From Pseudonocardia broussonetiae (GTDB taxonomy: Bacteria; Actinomycetota; Actinomycetes; Mycobacteriales; Pseudonocardiaceae), in contig NZ_CP053564.1 of the NCBI RefSeq assembly GCF_013155125.1, positions 1,991,501-2,055,500 of the forward strand: DNA of 64,000 nucleotides. Direction: 5' to 3'. Numbering within the stretch: position 1 is the first letter of the stretch; every line of letters begins with the position of its first letter. Under the pieces are notes generated by a model. That model had not been told where the DNA came from, searched no databases, and saw nothing but the letters and a program-made list of their open reading frames with translations. The position numbers were made by a program, and so were the translations under genes. Below, piece after piece: positions 51,862 through 59,984 of the stretch.

Positions 51862-52673
51862 CGTCGGACTCCTCCGAGGTCGGGGAACAACCAGGTCAGA
51901 CCGCGTTCGGCGGCCCGGGAGTACTCCTCCCGGCCGGTGTCGCGCCCGTGGGCGAGGTCCTCCAGCGCCGCGCACCGCGCGAAGAACGCGGTGCGGTGCC
52001 GGAGCTCCGGACCGTCCTCGCCGTAGGCGTCGAGCACCGCGTCGAGGAACGCCGGGCCGAAGTCCCGGAGCAGCCGGGCGAGGTCCAGGGCGGGATCGGT
52101 GACGGCGGCGTCGGACCAGTCGATGATCCCGGTCAGCCGGCCGCCGTCCTCCAGCAGGTGCTCCGCCCCGAGGTCGGCGTGCGCCGGCACCAGCCGGTCG
52201 GCGGGCCGGGGCACGTCGGCGCGGACGGCCCGCAGCAGGTGGTCGGGTCCGGTGAGCCCGTCGAGCCACTCGTGGGGGTCGGCCGGGTCGACGGGGAGCA
52301 GGTCCCCGACCTCGCCGCGGCCGATGTCGTGCAGCGCGCGCAGGTCCCGTCCGAGGCGCGTCGCGGCGTCGGCGGGCGGGGTCCGGCCCAGCAGCGGCCG
52401 GCCCGGCAGGAAGCGGTGGGCGATGACGCCCCGCGCCGGGTCGGCGAACCGCGGCTCGGGCACCGGGACCGCGAGGCGGCCCGCGACCAGCCGCAACAGC
52501 GCTGCCTCCCGCACCACCGCGGCGCGGGCGTCCGGCGCCGCGACGCGCACGACCAGGTCCCCGACCCGGAACGCGCGGTGGTCCAGCCCGCCCCCGAGGT
52601 CGGCCCACTCCTCCCCGCCGTGGCCGGGCGCGTGCTCGGCCACCGCGGCCGCGGCCCGCGCCCGGGCGCTCAC
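51858..52673 (-). CDS. Aminoglycoside phosphotransferase-family kinase
   Basis: A 271-residue protein-kinase-like fold. The nucleotide loop is near DLGGGLDHRAFRVGD, the catalytic loop is PAHADLGAEHLLEDG (HxD present; the later Asn is replaced by His, a variant seen in the family), and the metal-binding IIDWSDAAVTDPALDLA follows. It phosphorylates a small molecule; antibiotic resistance is possible but unproven. It forms a tight GTGA/ATGA-coupled operon with membrane proteins upstream and a cupin downstream. Confidence 0.82.
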   Translation of the reverse strand: MSARARAAAAVAEHAPGHGGEEWADLGGGLDHRAFRVGDLVVRVAAPDARAAVVREAALLRLVAGRLAVPVPEPRFADPARGVIAHRFLPGRPLLGRTPPADAATRLGRDLRALHDIGRGEVGDLLPVDPADPHEWLDGLTGPDHLLRAVRADVPRPADRLVPAHADLGAEHLLEDGGRLTGIIDWSDAAVTDPALDLARLLRDFGPAFLDAVLDAYGEDGPELRHRTAFFARCAALEDLAHGRDTGREEYSRAAERGLTWLFPDLGGVRR

Positions 52674-53128
52674 GCCCGCCCTCCCGTCCCGGAGCGGTCC
52701 TCCCCGGCGACCCGGCGCAGCAGCAGCGCCACGGCGCCGGCGACGACGCCGACCAGCGTGCCGGTCACGAGGCTCGACACCACCGCGGCGGCGCGCAGGA
52801 GCACCTCCGCGACAGCGGGACCGGTCCCGGCGAGCGCCCCGCCGAGCGGCGGGGTGCGTCCGCCGAGGGCGGCGTCCCACAGCAGCTGGTGGCCGGCCGC
52901 GAGGAGCACGCCGTAGAGCGCGCCGACCACCACGACCGTCGCGAACGGGCGCGGAGGCCGCCACCACAGCACCGCCGCCACCCAGCACGCCGGCGGGACG
53001 ACGACGAGCAGCCCGGTGAGGAGGGTCCCCTCCTCGACCACGCCGAGGTCGTGCAGCACGACCCGCGGGGCGGCCAGGGCGGCCAGCCCGACGAGCGCGG
53101 GCCAGGAGAAGCCGAGGCGCGCGGTCAC
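52670..53128 (-). CDS. Predicted membrane protein
   Basis: A 152-residue protein with about four membrane helices (WPALVGLAALAAPRVVLH; LLTGLLVVVPPACWVAAVLW; FATVVVVGALYGVLLAAG; AAVVSSLVTGTLVGVVAGAV). It is coupled by GTGA to its upstream neighbour and to the phosphotransferase gene downstream. No family recognised. Confidence 0.68.
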   Translation of the reverse strand: MTARLGFSWPALVGLAALAAPRVVLHDLGVVEEGTLLTGLLVVVPPACWVAAVLWWRPPRPFATVVVVGALYGVLLAAGHQLLWDAALGGRTPPLGGALAGTGPAVAEVLLRAAAVVSSLVTGTLVGVVAGAVALLLRRVAGEDRSGTGGRA

Positions 53129-53655
53129 CGGCCGACCCCCACCGGCGTGACGGCCGCCGGCACCGCGGTGGCGCGGACGCGGCGCAGGAGCGCGACGAAC
53201 GCCAGCACCGCGGTCACCCCGCCCCCGGCCAGGCGGACCCGGTGGCCGGCGACGAACTCCCCGGCCACCTGGCGCAGGTGCTCGGGGGTGTGGGTGCCCA
53301 CGGGGTCGACGAACATGATCTCGTTGCGGGGCCAGAAGAACAGCACGGAGAACAGGAACTCGCAGGCGACGAACACCGCCACCGCGGCGGCGACCCACCA
53401 CCGCAGGCCGGGGTCGCGCCAGGTCAGGGCGACCGCGGCCAGGCCGGTCACGACCACCGAGGCGCCCAGCGGCGGGAAGTAGTCGCCCGGCCCGCCCGCC
53501 ACGAGGAACTCGCGGGCCCGCTCCAGCGACGCCGGGGCGTCGCCGAAGATGTTCGGGTAGAGCATCACGGTCTCGGCGGCCACGCCGCCGAAGGACAGCA
53601 TCGCCGTCCACACGAGGGCGACGAGCACGATCGTGGTGGGTGTCGGGCGGGACAT
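53125..53655 (-). CDS. Predicted membrane protein (DUF1772-like)
   Basis: A 176-residue protein with about four membrane helices and a central FFWPRNEIMFVDP stretch followed by a basic segment, reminiscent of the DUF1772/anthrone-oxygenase-like membrane family. First gene of the four-gene minus-strand operon ending at 51349. Function unknown; the family resemblance is tentative. Confidence 0.65.
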   Translation of the reverse strand: MSRPTPTTIVLVALVWTAMLSFGGVAAETVMLYPNIFGDAPASLERAREFLVAGGPGDYFPPLGASVVVTGLAAVALTWRDPGLRWWVAAAVAVFVACEFLFSVLFFWPRNEIMFVDPVGTHTPEHLRQVAGEFVAGHRVRLAGGGVTAVLAFVALLRRVRATAVPAAVTPVGVGR

Positions 53656-53717
53656 CGGTGCGGACCTCCGTCGTCGGCGTGCGGCGTCCCGGGGTGGGAC
53701 GCCGTCGCCGAACGACG

Positions 53718-54371
53718 CTAGGGACGTCCACGCGCCCGGTCTGCCGAGCGCGGGCGCGACCCGGGGTCGCTCCTCGACGTACCGCCCGCCCCGCCGGACC
53801 GCTCCGCCGCGCGACTCCCGCGCCCGCCCGTCAGCTCCCAGCTCGCGACGACCTCGTGGCGGGCGGTGCCGCCCGGCCCGGCGCCGAGGTCGCTGCGGAC
53901 CATGTGCAGCGCCGACGCCGTCCACGGACGGCCGGCGAAGCCCGCCAGCGCCTCGGCGAAGGGCCGCAGGTCCGGCGCGGGCGGGCGGACCCGGGCCAGC
54001 GTGAGGTGCGGGCGGTACGGCCGGTCCTCCACGGGCAGGCCGGTGCGGCGCGCGGCCGCGCGGACGGAGCCGGCGAGCAGGCGCAGCGCCGGGCGGTCGC
54101 CGTCGACGCGGGTCCACAGGACCCGGTCGCCGAACCGGCCGCCGCCGGCCAGGGCCAGCTCGACGGGCGGGTGGCGGCGCGCCGCGCGGGCCAGCCGCTC
54201 GACGAGCCGGTCGCACGTCGGCTCGTCGACCTCGCCGAGGAACGCCAGCGTCAGGTGCCACTGCGCGGGCGGGGTCCACCGCAGCCGCGGCTCGTCGGGG
54301 AGCGCGCGGACGGCGTCGGCGAGCTCGTCGAGCGCGGACGGCGGGGGCAGCAGCGCCACGAAGGACCGCAC
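53718..54371 (-). CDS. thpR: RNA 2',3'-cyclic phosphodiesterase (2H phosphoesterase)
   Basis: A 217-residue 2H-superfamily protein with both catalytic HxTx motifs, HLTL at residue 39 and HLTL at 122. The family (ThpR/LigT) opens 2',3'-cyclic phosphates or ligates 2'-5' RNA. A disordered Arg/Gly/Ser tail of about 35 residues follows the domain. It lies next to an EVE-like small gene. Confidence 0.88.
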   Translation of the reverse strand: MRSFVALLPPPSALDELADAVRALPDEPRLRWTPPAQWHLTLAFLGEVDEPTCDRLVERLARAARRHPPVELALAGGGRFGDRVLWTRVDGDRPALRLLAGSVRAAARRTGLPVEDRPYRPHLTLARVRPPAPDLRPFAEALAGFAGRPWTASALHMVRSDLGAGPGGTARHEVVASWELTGGRGSRAAERSGGAGGTSRSDPGSRPRSADRARGRP

Positions 54372-54374
54372 GGC

Positions 54375-54767
54375 CTACCCCGGCGGGGGCAGCGGCGGCA
54401 GCAGGTCCCGCAGGCGCCGCGCGGCGGGTGCGGGCAGGGTGCGCCGGCCCTGGATGTGGACGAACACCGGCCGCAGGTGCTCGTCGGCGAGCAGGTCGGC
54501 CCGCGGCACGAACGGGTCCAGCAGGTGCAGGACGCCCCGGCCGGTCCAGGCGCGGCCGTCGCCGGGCTCGGCGTCGGTGAGGAAGTCCAGGACGCCGGCG
54601 ATGCCGCGGTCGGCGCCCGCGCGGTAGACGACCGCCCGCGTCCCGGCGGTGGTGGAGCGCAGGCAGCACACCGACGGCCGGTGGACGGGGCCGTCGGCGG
54701 CGGGGAAACCGTCCGGCCGCCACACCAGCACGCAGCTCGGGTCGGGGATCGGGTCGCGGGCACCCAC
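54375..54767 (-). CDS. Hypothetical protein, possibly EVE/PUA-like
   Basis: A 130-residue protein. CVLVWRPDGFP and AVVYRAGADRGIAGVLDFL resemble the small EVE (PUA-like) nucleic-acid-binding domain. A short Pro-rich tail follows. The start is GTG 54767. It lies just upstream of, and on the same strand as, thpR, with a three-base gap. The EVE assignment is tentative. Confidence 0.55.
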   Translation of the reverse strand: MGARDPIPDPSCVLVWRPDGFPAADGPVHRPSVCCLRSTTAGTRAVVYRAGADRGIAGVLDFLTDAEPGDGRAWTGRGVLHLLDPFVPRADLLADEHLRPVFVHIQGRRTLPAPAARRLRDLLPPLPPPG

Positions 54768-54834
54768 GCCGCCACGGTATCGGTCCCGGGGACCGGGAGT
54801 GGCGCGACGACCCCGTCGACGGCAGGCTGTGCGG

Positions 54835-57324
54835 GTGGACGACGAGCTCACCGAGCTGCGGAGGCAGCTGGAGCTCCTCCGGCTCCTCACCGACGCGACG
54901 GCCGCCCTGTCGGGCGCCGCGACACCGCTGCAGGTCGCGGAGGTCGCCGTCGAGCAGTACGAGCGGCTGCTGGGCACGTCCTCGGTCGCGGTGTTCGAGC
55001 TGCGCGGCCGCGACAGCCTCGACGCCATGACGCTCGGCGGCTGGGCCCAGGGCGCCCGGGACGCGTGGACGACGATGCCGCTCGACGCCCCGGCACCGGT
55101 CGCGGAGGCCGCGCGCACCCGCACCCCGGTGTGGACGGAGAGCGCGGCCGCGTGGCGGGAGCGCTACCCGCACCTCGTCGAGATGCTCGACGGCTACGGC
55201 TACCGCGGGGTGTTCGGGCTGCCGCTGCTCGCGGGCGACGAGCTGGTGGGCGCGCTCGGCGTCGGCCTCACCGAGGACCGCACGCTCGACGCCGCCGAGC
55301 GGGAGGCCGTCACGGCCCTGGGCGCGCAGTGCGCGCAGGCGGTGCAGCGGGCCCGGCTGCTGCAGGTCGAGAGCGAGGCCCGGCGCACCGCGGAGCGGTT
55401 CAGCGCGATGGTCGCGGCGCTGTCCCGGTCGCGCACGCCCGACGAGGTGGTGGCCGCGATCGGGGAGGCGGCGGCGTCGCTGGGGGCGTCGGCGTCGGTC
55501 GTCGCGGTCCGGACGGGGGACCGCCTCGACCTGTCCGGCTCGGCCGGCCCGGCGCCCGGGCCGCTGCCGCTGGACGCGGCGCACCCGCTGTCCTACGCGG
55601 TCCGCACCGAGGAGCCGGTGTGGCTGGCCCGGCGCTCGGAGCTGGCGTGGCGCGACCGCAGCTTCGCCGCGTCCCCCGGCGCCCCGGAGGTCGACGTCGC
55701 GGTGCCGATGTTCCTCGACGACGGCGCCACCGGCGCGATCGGGATGGTCTTCGAGGGGGCGCCGCCGCACTTCTCGCGGGAGGAGCGCCGGGCGATCCGC
55801 ACGCTGGCGGCGCAGTGCGCGCAGGCGCTCGACCGCGCGCGCCTGCAGCAGGTCGAGCACGACATCGCCGAGGCGCTGCAGCGGAGCCTGCTCCCCGTCG
55901 GGCTGCCCGAGCTCGCGGAGCTGGCCTTCGCCGCCCGCTACCTCCCCGGCACCGAGGGCGTGCAGGCCGGCGGCGACTGGTACGAGGTCGTCGAGCTCGA
56001 CGACGGCCGCGTCGCGATGGTCGTCGGGGACGTGGTCGGCAAGGGCGCCGAGGCGGCCGCGCTGATGGGGCAGCTGCGCACCGCGCTCTCCGCCGCCCTG
56101 CTGCGCGGCGACTCCCCGTCGCAGGCGCTGCACCAGCTCGACGCCTTCTCGGCCCGCGTCCCCGCCGCCCGCGCCTCGACCGCGGCCTGCGTGCTCGTCG
56201 ACCGGGCGACCGGGGCGCTGACGTGGGCGAGCGCCGGGCACCCGGCGCCGCTGGTGGTGGCGCCCGACGGGGCCCGGCTGCTCGAGGGCCGGTCCGGGTC
56301 CGTGCTGGGGGTGGGCACGGCCGCGCCCGAGCCGTTCCCCGAGCACCGGTTCGAACTGCCGGTCGGTGCGGTGGTCGCCCTCTACACCGACGGGCTCGTC
56401 GAGCGCCGTGACGAGGACCTCGACGCCGGGCTGGCGCGGCTGGTCGAGGCCGGGGGCCGGTCGGGCGACCGGCCGCTGGACCAGGTCGTCGACGGCCTGC
56501 TCGACGACCTGCTGGGCACGACCGGGCCGGCCGACGACGTCGCCGTGGTGCTGTGCCGGCGGACCCCGGCGCCGTGGTCGCTGCGCATGCCCGCCGTGGC
56601 GGAGGAGCTGGGCGCGCTGCGCCGGGAGGTGGAGCGCTGGGGGAGCGCCTGCGGCCTGCACGACGAGCAGCTCTACGACCTGCAGATCGCGCTCGGCGAG
56701 GCCGTCGCCAACGGCGTCGAGCACGCCTACCCGGGGGGCCCGGGCGAGGTCGCGGTCGCCCTCGCCCGCCGCGGCGACGGCTCGGTCGCCGTGGAGGTCG
56801 GCGACTCCGGCACCTGGCGGCCCCCGCCGACCGACCCGGGCCACCGGGGCCGGGGCCTCGCGGTCATCCACGCGCTGGCCCGGGACGTGGAGGTGGCCCC
56901 GGGCGGGGGCGGCACCCGCGTGTCCTTCCGGGTGCCCCCGACGCCCGACGCGCCGCCGGCGCGGACCTGGACGGGGCAGCGGACATGGACGGGGCAGCGG
57001 CCGTCCCGGCAGGACGCGCGGATGGAGGTCCGCGCCGACGCGACCGGGCCGTGCGTGGTGGTGACCGGGGACCTCGACCTGCTCGGCGCCACCGCGCTGC
57101 GCGACGGGCTGCGGGCGGTCGTCGACGCCGCGGACCCCGGCTCGCACCTGGTCGTCGACCTCGACGGCGCCGGCTACGTCGCCAGCGCGGGCGTCGCGCT
57201 GCTGCTCGACACCGTCGAGCGCGCGCGGGACCGCGGCCTCACCGCCCGGGTGGCGATGCGCCCGGGCGGGGCGCTCGCCCGGATCCTCGCGGTGTCGGGG
57301 GCCGGCGACCTCGGCGCCGGGTGA
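54835..57324 (+). CDS. GAF-GAF-SpoIIE phosphatase-HATPase-STAS regulatory protein
   Basis: An 829-residue multidomain switch protein: two GAF domains (about 20-170 and 190-345), a PP2C-type SpoIIE phosphatase (about 355-560; metal-binding Asp residues in GGDWYEVVE, GDVVGKGAE, YTDGLVERRD, DDVAVV), an RsbW-like HATPase domain (about 575-700; GEAVANGVEHAYPGGPGE, GRGLAVIHALA), an 18-bp-repeat linker, and a STAS anti-anti-sigma domain (about 725-829; VVVTGDLDLLGATALRDGL; SAGVALLLDTVERAR). It thus joins sensor, phosphatase, kinase and antagonist modules of partner switching. GTG 54835 is chosen for spacing; GTG 54829 is possible. Confidence 0.88.
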   Translation: MDDELTELRRQLELLRLLTDATAALSGAATPLQVAEVAVEQYERLLGTSSVAVFELRGRDSLDAMTLGGWAQGARDAWTTMPLDAPAPVAEAARTRTPVWTESAAAWRERYPHLVEMLDGYGYRGVFGLPLLAGDELVGALGVGLTEDRTLDAAEREAVTALGAQCAQAVQRARLLQVESEARRTAERFSAMVAALSRSRTPDEVVAAIGEAAASLGASASVVAVRTGDRLDLSGSAGPAPGPLPLDAAHPLSYAVRTEEPVWLARRSELAWRDRSFAASPGAPEVDVAVPMFLDDGATGAIGMVFEGAPPHFSREERRAIRTLAAQCAQALDRARLQQVEHDIAEALQRSLLPVGLPELAELAFAARYLPGTEGVQAGGDWYEVVELDDGRVAMVVGDVVGKGAEAAALMGQLRTALSAALLRGDSPSQALHQLDAFSARVPAARASTAACVLVDRATGALTWASAGHPAPLVVAPDGARLLEGRSGSVLGVGTAAPEPFPEHRFELPVGAVVALYTDGLVERRDEDLDAGLARLVEAGGRSGDRPLDQVVDGLLDDLLGTTGPADDVAVVLCRRTPAPWSLRMPAVAEELGALRREVERWGSACGLHDEQLYDLQIALGEAVANGVEHAYPGGPGEVAVALARRGDGSVAVEVGDSGTWRPPPTDPGHRGRGLAVIHALARDVEVAPGGGGTRVSFRVPPTPDAPPARTWTGQRTWTGQRPSRQDARMEVRADATGPCVVVTGDLDLLGATALRDGLRAVVDAADPGSHLVVDLDGAGYVASAGVALLLDTVERARDRGLTARVAMRPGGALARILAVSGAGDLGAG
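56961..57000 (+). repeat. 18-bp tandem repeat in HATPase-STAS linker
   Basis: Two copies plus a partial of an 18-base unit (GCGGACNTGGACGGGGCA), differing at one base, encode RTWTGQ repeats between the kinase-like and STAS domains. Its length is a multiple of three, so the linker can vary without a frameshift. Confidence 0.8.
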
Positions 57325-57328
57325 CGGC

Positions 57329-58192
57329 TCAGCCGAGCACCTCGTCCAGCCGCGCGGCGAACTCCGCGGGCTTGCCGGCGTAGCCGAACTCGCCGCCGAG
57401 GAACCCGCCGTGGTGGCTGGGGAACACCACCGGCTCCTGACCGAGCATCGCGGCGACGCCGCGGGCGGTGCGGGCGGTGAAGGTGTCGCCGGTCTCCTCA
57501 CCGACCGCGAGCACGATGCGGGTCGGCGAGGCCCGGAGCGCGTCGACGTCGGGGCGGAAGTCGGAGACGGCGAGCGAGCGGTCCGACAGGAGCGGGTCGT
57601 CGCGGGAGCCGTCGTCCTCGCTCGGCATGCCGAAGGCGGCGGGGTCCGGGGCGGGCTGCGCGAAGTACTCGTCGGTGTACTCGCCCGGCCACGACGTCAT
57701 CGCGATGAACGCGGCCATGCCCGCGCCGGAGCCCTTGGCCCGGTAGGCCTCCATGAACCCGGCCTGGGCGCGCCGCGCGGCGTCGGCGTCGGGGAGCGCG
57801 GCGATGACCGGCGGCTCGTGCGCGACGAAGGTCCGCACGTCGCCGGGGTGCGCGGCGACCAGGGCGAGCCCGGCGACGGCACCGCCGCTGCTGCCGAACA
57901 GGTCGACGGGCCCGGTGCCGAGCGCCTCGATCAGCGCGTGGACGTCGCCCGCCTGCACCTCGGGCACCATCTCGACGCGTCCGTCCTTGCGCACGCTGCG
58001 GCCCAGGCCCCGCGGGTCGTAGGCGACGACGGTGCGGCCGGGCAGGTGCGAGGCGAGCGTCGCGAAGCCGGTGGCGTCCATCGGCTGGCCGATCGCGAGC
58101 AGGACGGGCCGCCCGTCGGCGGTGGGGAGGGGGCCGTGGACGTCGTAGGCGAGGTCGACCTCGGGGGTCTGCAGGACGTGTGTCGTCGTCAT
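57329..58192 (-). CDS. Alpha/beta hydrolase
   Basis: A 287-residue alpha/beta hydrolase with VVAYDPRGLGRSVRKDG, nucleophile Ser in DLFGSSGGAVAG, and His in PSHHGGFLGG. The usual HG of the oxyanion hole is IGQPMDATGF. Start ATG 58192. It is divergent from the nitrilase-like gene, and only a weak ribosome site is visible. Function unknown. Confidence 0.82.
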   Translation of the reverse strand: MTTTHVLQTPEVDLAYDVHGPLPTADGRPVLLAIGQPMDATGFATLASHLPGRTVVAYDPRGLGRSVRKDGRVEMVPEVQAGDVHALIEALGTGPVDLFGSSGGAVAGLALVAAHPGDVRTFVAHEPPVIAALPDADAARRAQAGFMEAYRAKGSGAGMAAFIAMTSWPGEYTDEYFAQPAPDPAAFGMPSEDDGSRDDPLLSDRSLAVSDFRPDVDALRASPTRIVLAVGEETGDTFTARTARGVAAMLGQEPVVFPSHHGGFLGGEFGYAGKPAEFAARLDEVLG

Positions 58193-58253
58193 GCCCTGTG
58201 GACGTCCGGCGGGGCCGGAACTCATCGCGCGAACTGCCGCGCCGAGGATCCAC

Positions 58254-58278
58254 TATCGGTGAGATCGTCTCCTATGAT
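58254..58278 (+). promoter_or_regulatory. Putative leaderless promoter of the nitrilase-like/lar operon
   Basis: TATCGG (58254-58259), the short palindrome GAGATCGTCTC (58261-58271) and a good -10 hexamer TATGAT (58273-58278) lie directly before ATG 58285, so transcription probably starts at or near the ATG. A related arrangement with TATCGGAT and a -10 placed seven bases before a GTG occurs at 62648-62687. Confidence 0.55.
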
Positions 58279-58284
58279 GGATCG

Positions 58285-59088
58285 ATGCCCCGGCTGGCCG
58301 CGGCCGCGGCGGCCTTCGGGCCCGATCTCGAGTTCGACCTCCGCCGCGTCGGCACGCTCATCGAGCACGCCCGCCGGGACGGCGCCGACCTGCTCGTGCT
58401 GCCCGCCGGCGCGCTCGGCGGGCACGTCCCCGGCGCCGGCGACCCGTCGATCGTGCTCGACCTCGACGACCCGGTCCTGGAGCGGGTGGCGCGCCTGGCC
58501 GGGCCCCTGGTGGTCTGCGTCGGGTTCCGGCAGCGCACCGGCGGGGGCTGCCACAACGCCGCCGTGTGCCTGCACGGCGACGGGGTGCTCGGCACGCACC
58601 ACAAGGTGCACCTGCCGCCCGGCGAGGCGGCCGTCTACGCGCCGGGCTGCTCCTTCGACGCGTTCGACACGCCCGTCGGCCGGATCGGCATGCTGATCGA
58701 CTACGACAAGACGTTCCCGGAGTCGGCGCGCTCGCTCGCCCTCGACGGCGCGCAGGTCCTGGCCTGCCTGTCGGCCTGGCCGACCAGCACCACCCACCGC
58801 GCCCCCCGCATGAACGACGACCGCCAGTCGCGCCTGTTCGACCTCTACGACCGCGCCCGCGCCGCGGAGAACCAGGTCGTCCTCGTCTCCTCCAACCAGA
58901 CCGGCAGCCACGGCGGCACGCGCTTCCTCGGCCAGGCGAAGGTGGTCGGCCCGGACGGCGACGTCCTGGCCCGCACCTGGGGCAAGGCCGGGATCGCGAC
59001 GGCCGACGTCGACGTGCCCGACCGCGTCCGCGAGGTGCGCCGGGTGCTGCACCACCTCGTCGAACGACGGCCGGAGACCTACCGGTGA
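58285..59088 (+). CDS. Nitrilase-superfamily protein lacking catalytic Glu and Cys
   Basis: A 267-residue carbon-nitrogen hydrolase-fold protein. The fold markers are there: LLVLPAGAL, HHKVHLPPGE and IGMLIDYDKTFPESARSL. But the catalytic Glu position is Ala41 (LPAG), the catalytic Cys position is Asp139 (IDYD instead of ICYD), and only Lys107 of the E-K-C triad remains. It is therefore unlikely to be a normal amidase. It is the first gene of a run with larE, larB and larC, so a structural or cofactor-related role is possible but unproven. Confidence 0.75.
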   Translation: MPRLAAAAAAFGPDLEFDLRRVGTLIEHARRDGADLLVLPAGALGGHVPGAGDPSIVLDLDDPVLERVARLAGPLVVCVGFRQRTGGGCHNAAVCLHGDGVLGTHHKVHLPPGEAAVYAPGCSFDAFDTPVGRIGMLIDYDKTFPESARSLALDGAQVLACLSAWPTSTTHRAPRMNDDRQSRLFDLYDRARAAENQVVLVSSNQTGSHGGTRFLGQAKVVGPDGDVLARTWGKAGIATADVDVPDRVREVRRVLHHLVERRPETYR

Positions 59089-59138
59089 CCCGACCTATGC
59101 TCGGGTCGTCCGGCCCCGCCCCGCGTGAAGGGAACCCG

Positions 59139-59984
59139 ATGCCGCGCACCGCCCCGCCCGCCGACGTCGACCGCCGGGCCGACGACCTGCGCGCCCGGCT
59201 CGCCGAGGAGTCCGGCGTCGTCGTCGCCTACTCCGGCGGGGCCGACTCGGCGCTGCTCGCCGCCCTCGCGCACGAGGTGCTGGGCGCGCGCGCCCTGGCC
59301 GTCACGGCGGTGTCGCCGAGCCTGCCCGAGTCGGAGCGGCGCCGGGCCGCGGCGTTCGCGGCCGACCGCGGGTTCGCCCACGTCGAGGTGCGCACGCACG
59401 AGTTCTCCGACCCCCGCTACGTCGCCAACGCGGGCGACCGCTGCTACCACTGCAAGAGCGCCCTGTTCGACGCCGTGGCGCCGCTCGCGGCCTTCGCGGG
59501 CTCGGTCGTGGCGCTCGGCACGAACCTCGACGACCTCGGCGACCACCGGCCGGGCCAGCGCGCGGCCGCCGAGCGCGGCGCGATCGCGCCGATGGTCGAC
59601 GTCGGGCTGACGAAGGCGGAGGTGCGGGCGATCAGCCGCCGGCTCGGGCTCGACACCGCCGACAAGCCCGCCGCGGCCTGCCTGTCGTCGCGGGTCGCGT
59701 ACGGCGACCCCGTCACCGCCGACGTGCTCGCGCGCGTCGAGCGGGCGGAGGACGCGCTGGCCGCGCTCGGGTTCGCGCAGTGCCGCGTCCGCGCCCACGC
59801 CGCCGGGACCGTCGGCCGGGTCGAGGTGCCGGCCGCGGAGCTCGGGCGGGCGCTGGACCTGCGGTCGGAGGTCGTCGCCGCGGTCCGGGGTGCCGGGTTC
59901 GCGTTCTGCGCGCTCGATCTCGACGGGTTCCGCAGCGGGGGCATGAACGTCCTGCTCGGGGTGCCGACCGTCGGCGCGCGATGA
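59139..59984 (+). CDS. larE: LarE, sulfur transferase for nickel-pincer nucleotide synthesis
   Basis: A 281-residue PP-loop enzyme: YSGGADSALL (residues 31-40) binds ATP, followed by GTNLDDLGDHRPGQRAAAE and KPAAACLSSRVAYGD. LarE adenylates and thiolates the pyridinium dicarboxylate intermediate to make the pincer thiocarboxylates. Visible cysteines are C102 and C105 (RCYHCK) and C181 (AACLSSR); C181 corresponds to the sacrificial Cys176 of Lactiplantibacillus. GAAGGGA precedes ATG 59139. ATGA coupling to larB. Confidence 0.92.
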   Translation: MPRTAPPADVDRRADDLRARLAEESGVVVAYSGGADSALLAALAHEVLGARALAVTAVSPSLPESERRRAAAFAADRGFAHVEVRTHEFSDPRYVANAGDRCYHCKSALFDAVAPLAAFAGSVVALGTNLDDLGDHRPGQRAAAERGAIAPMVDVGLTKAEVRAISRRLGLDTADKPAAACLSSRVAYGDPVTADVLARVERAEDALAALGFAQCRVRAHAAGTVGRVEVPAAELGRALDLRSEVVAAVRGAGFAFCALDLDGFRSGGMNVLLGVPTVGAR

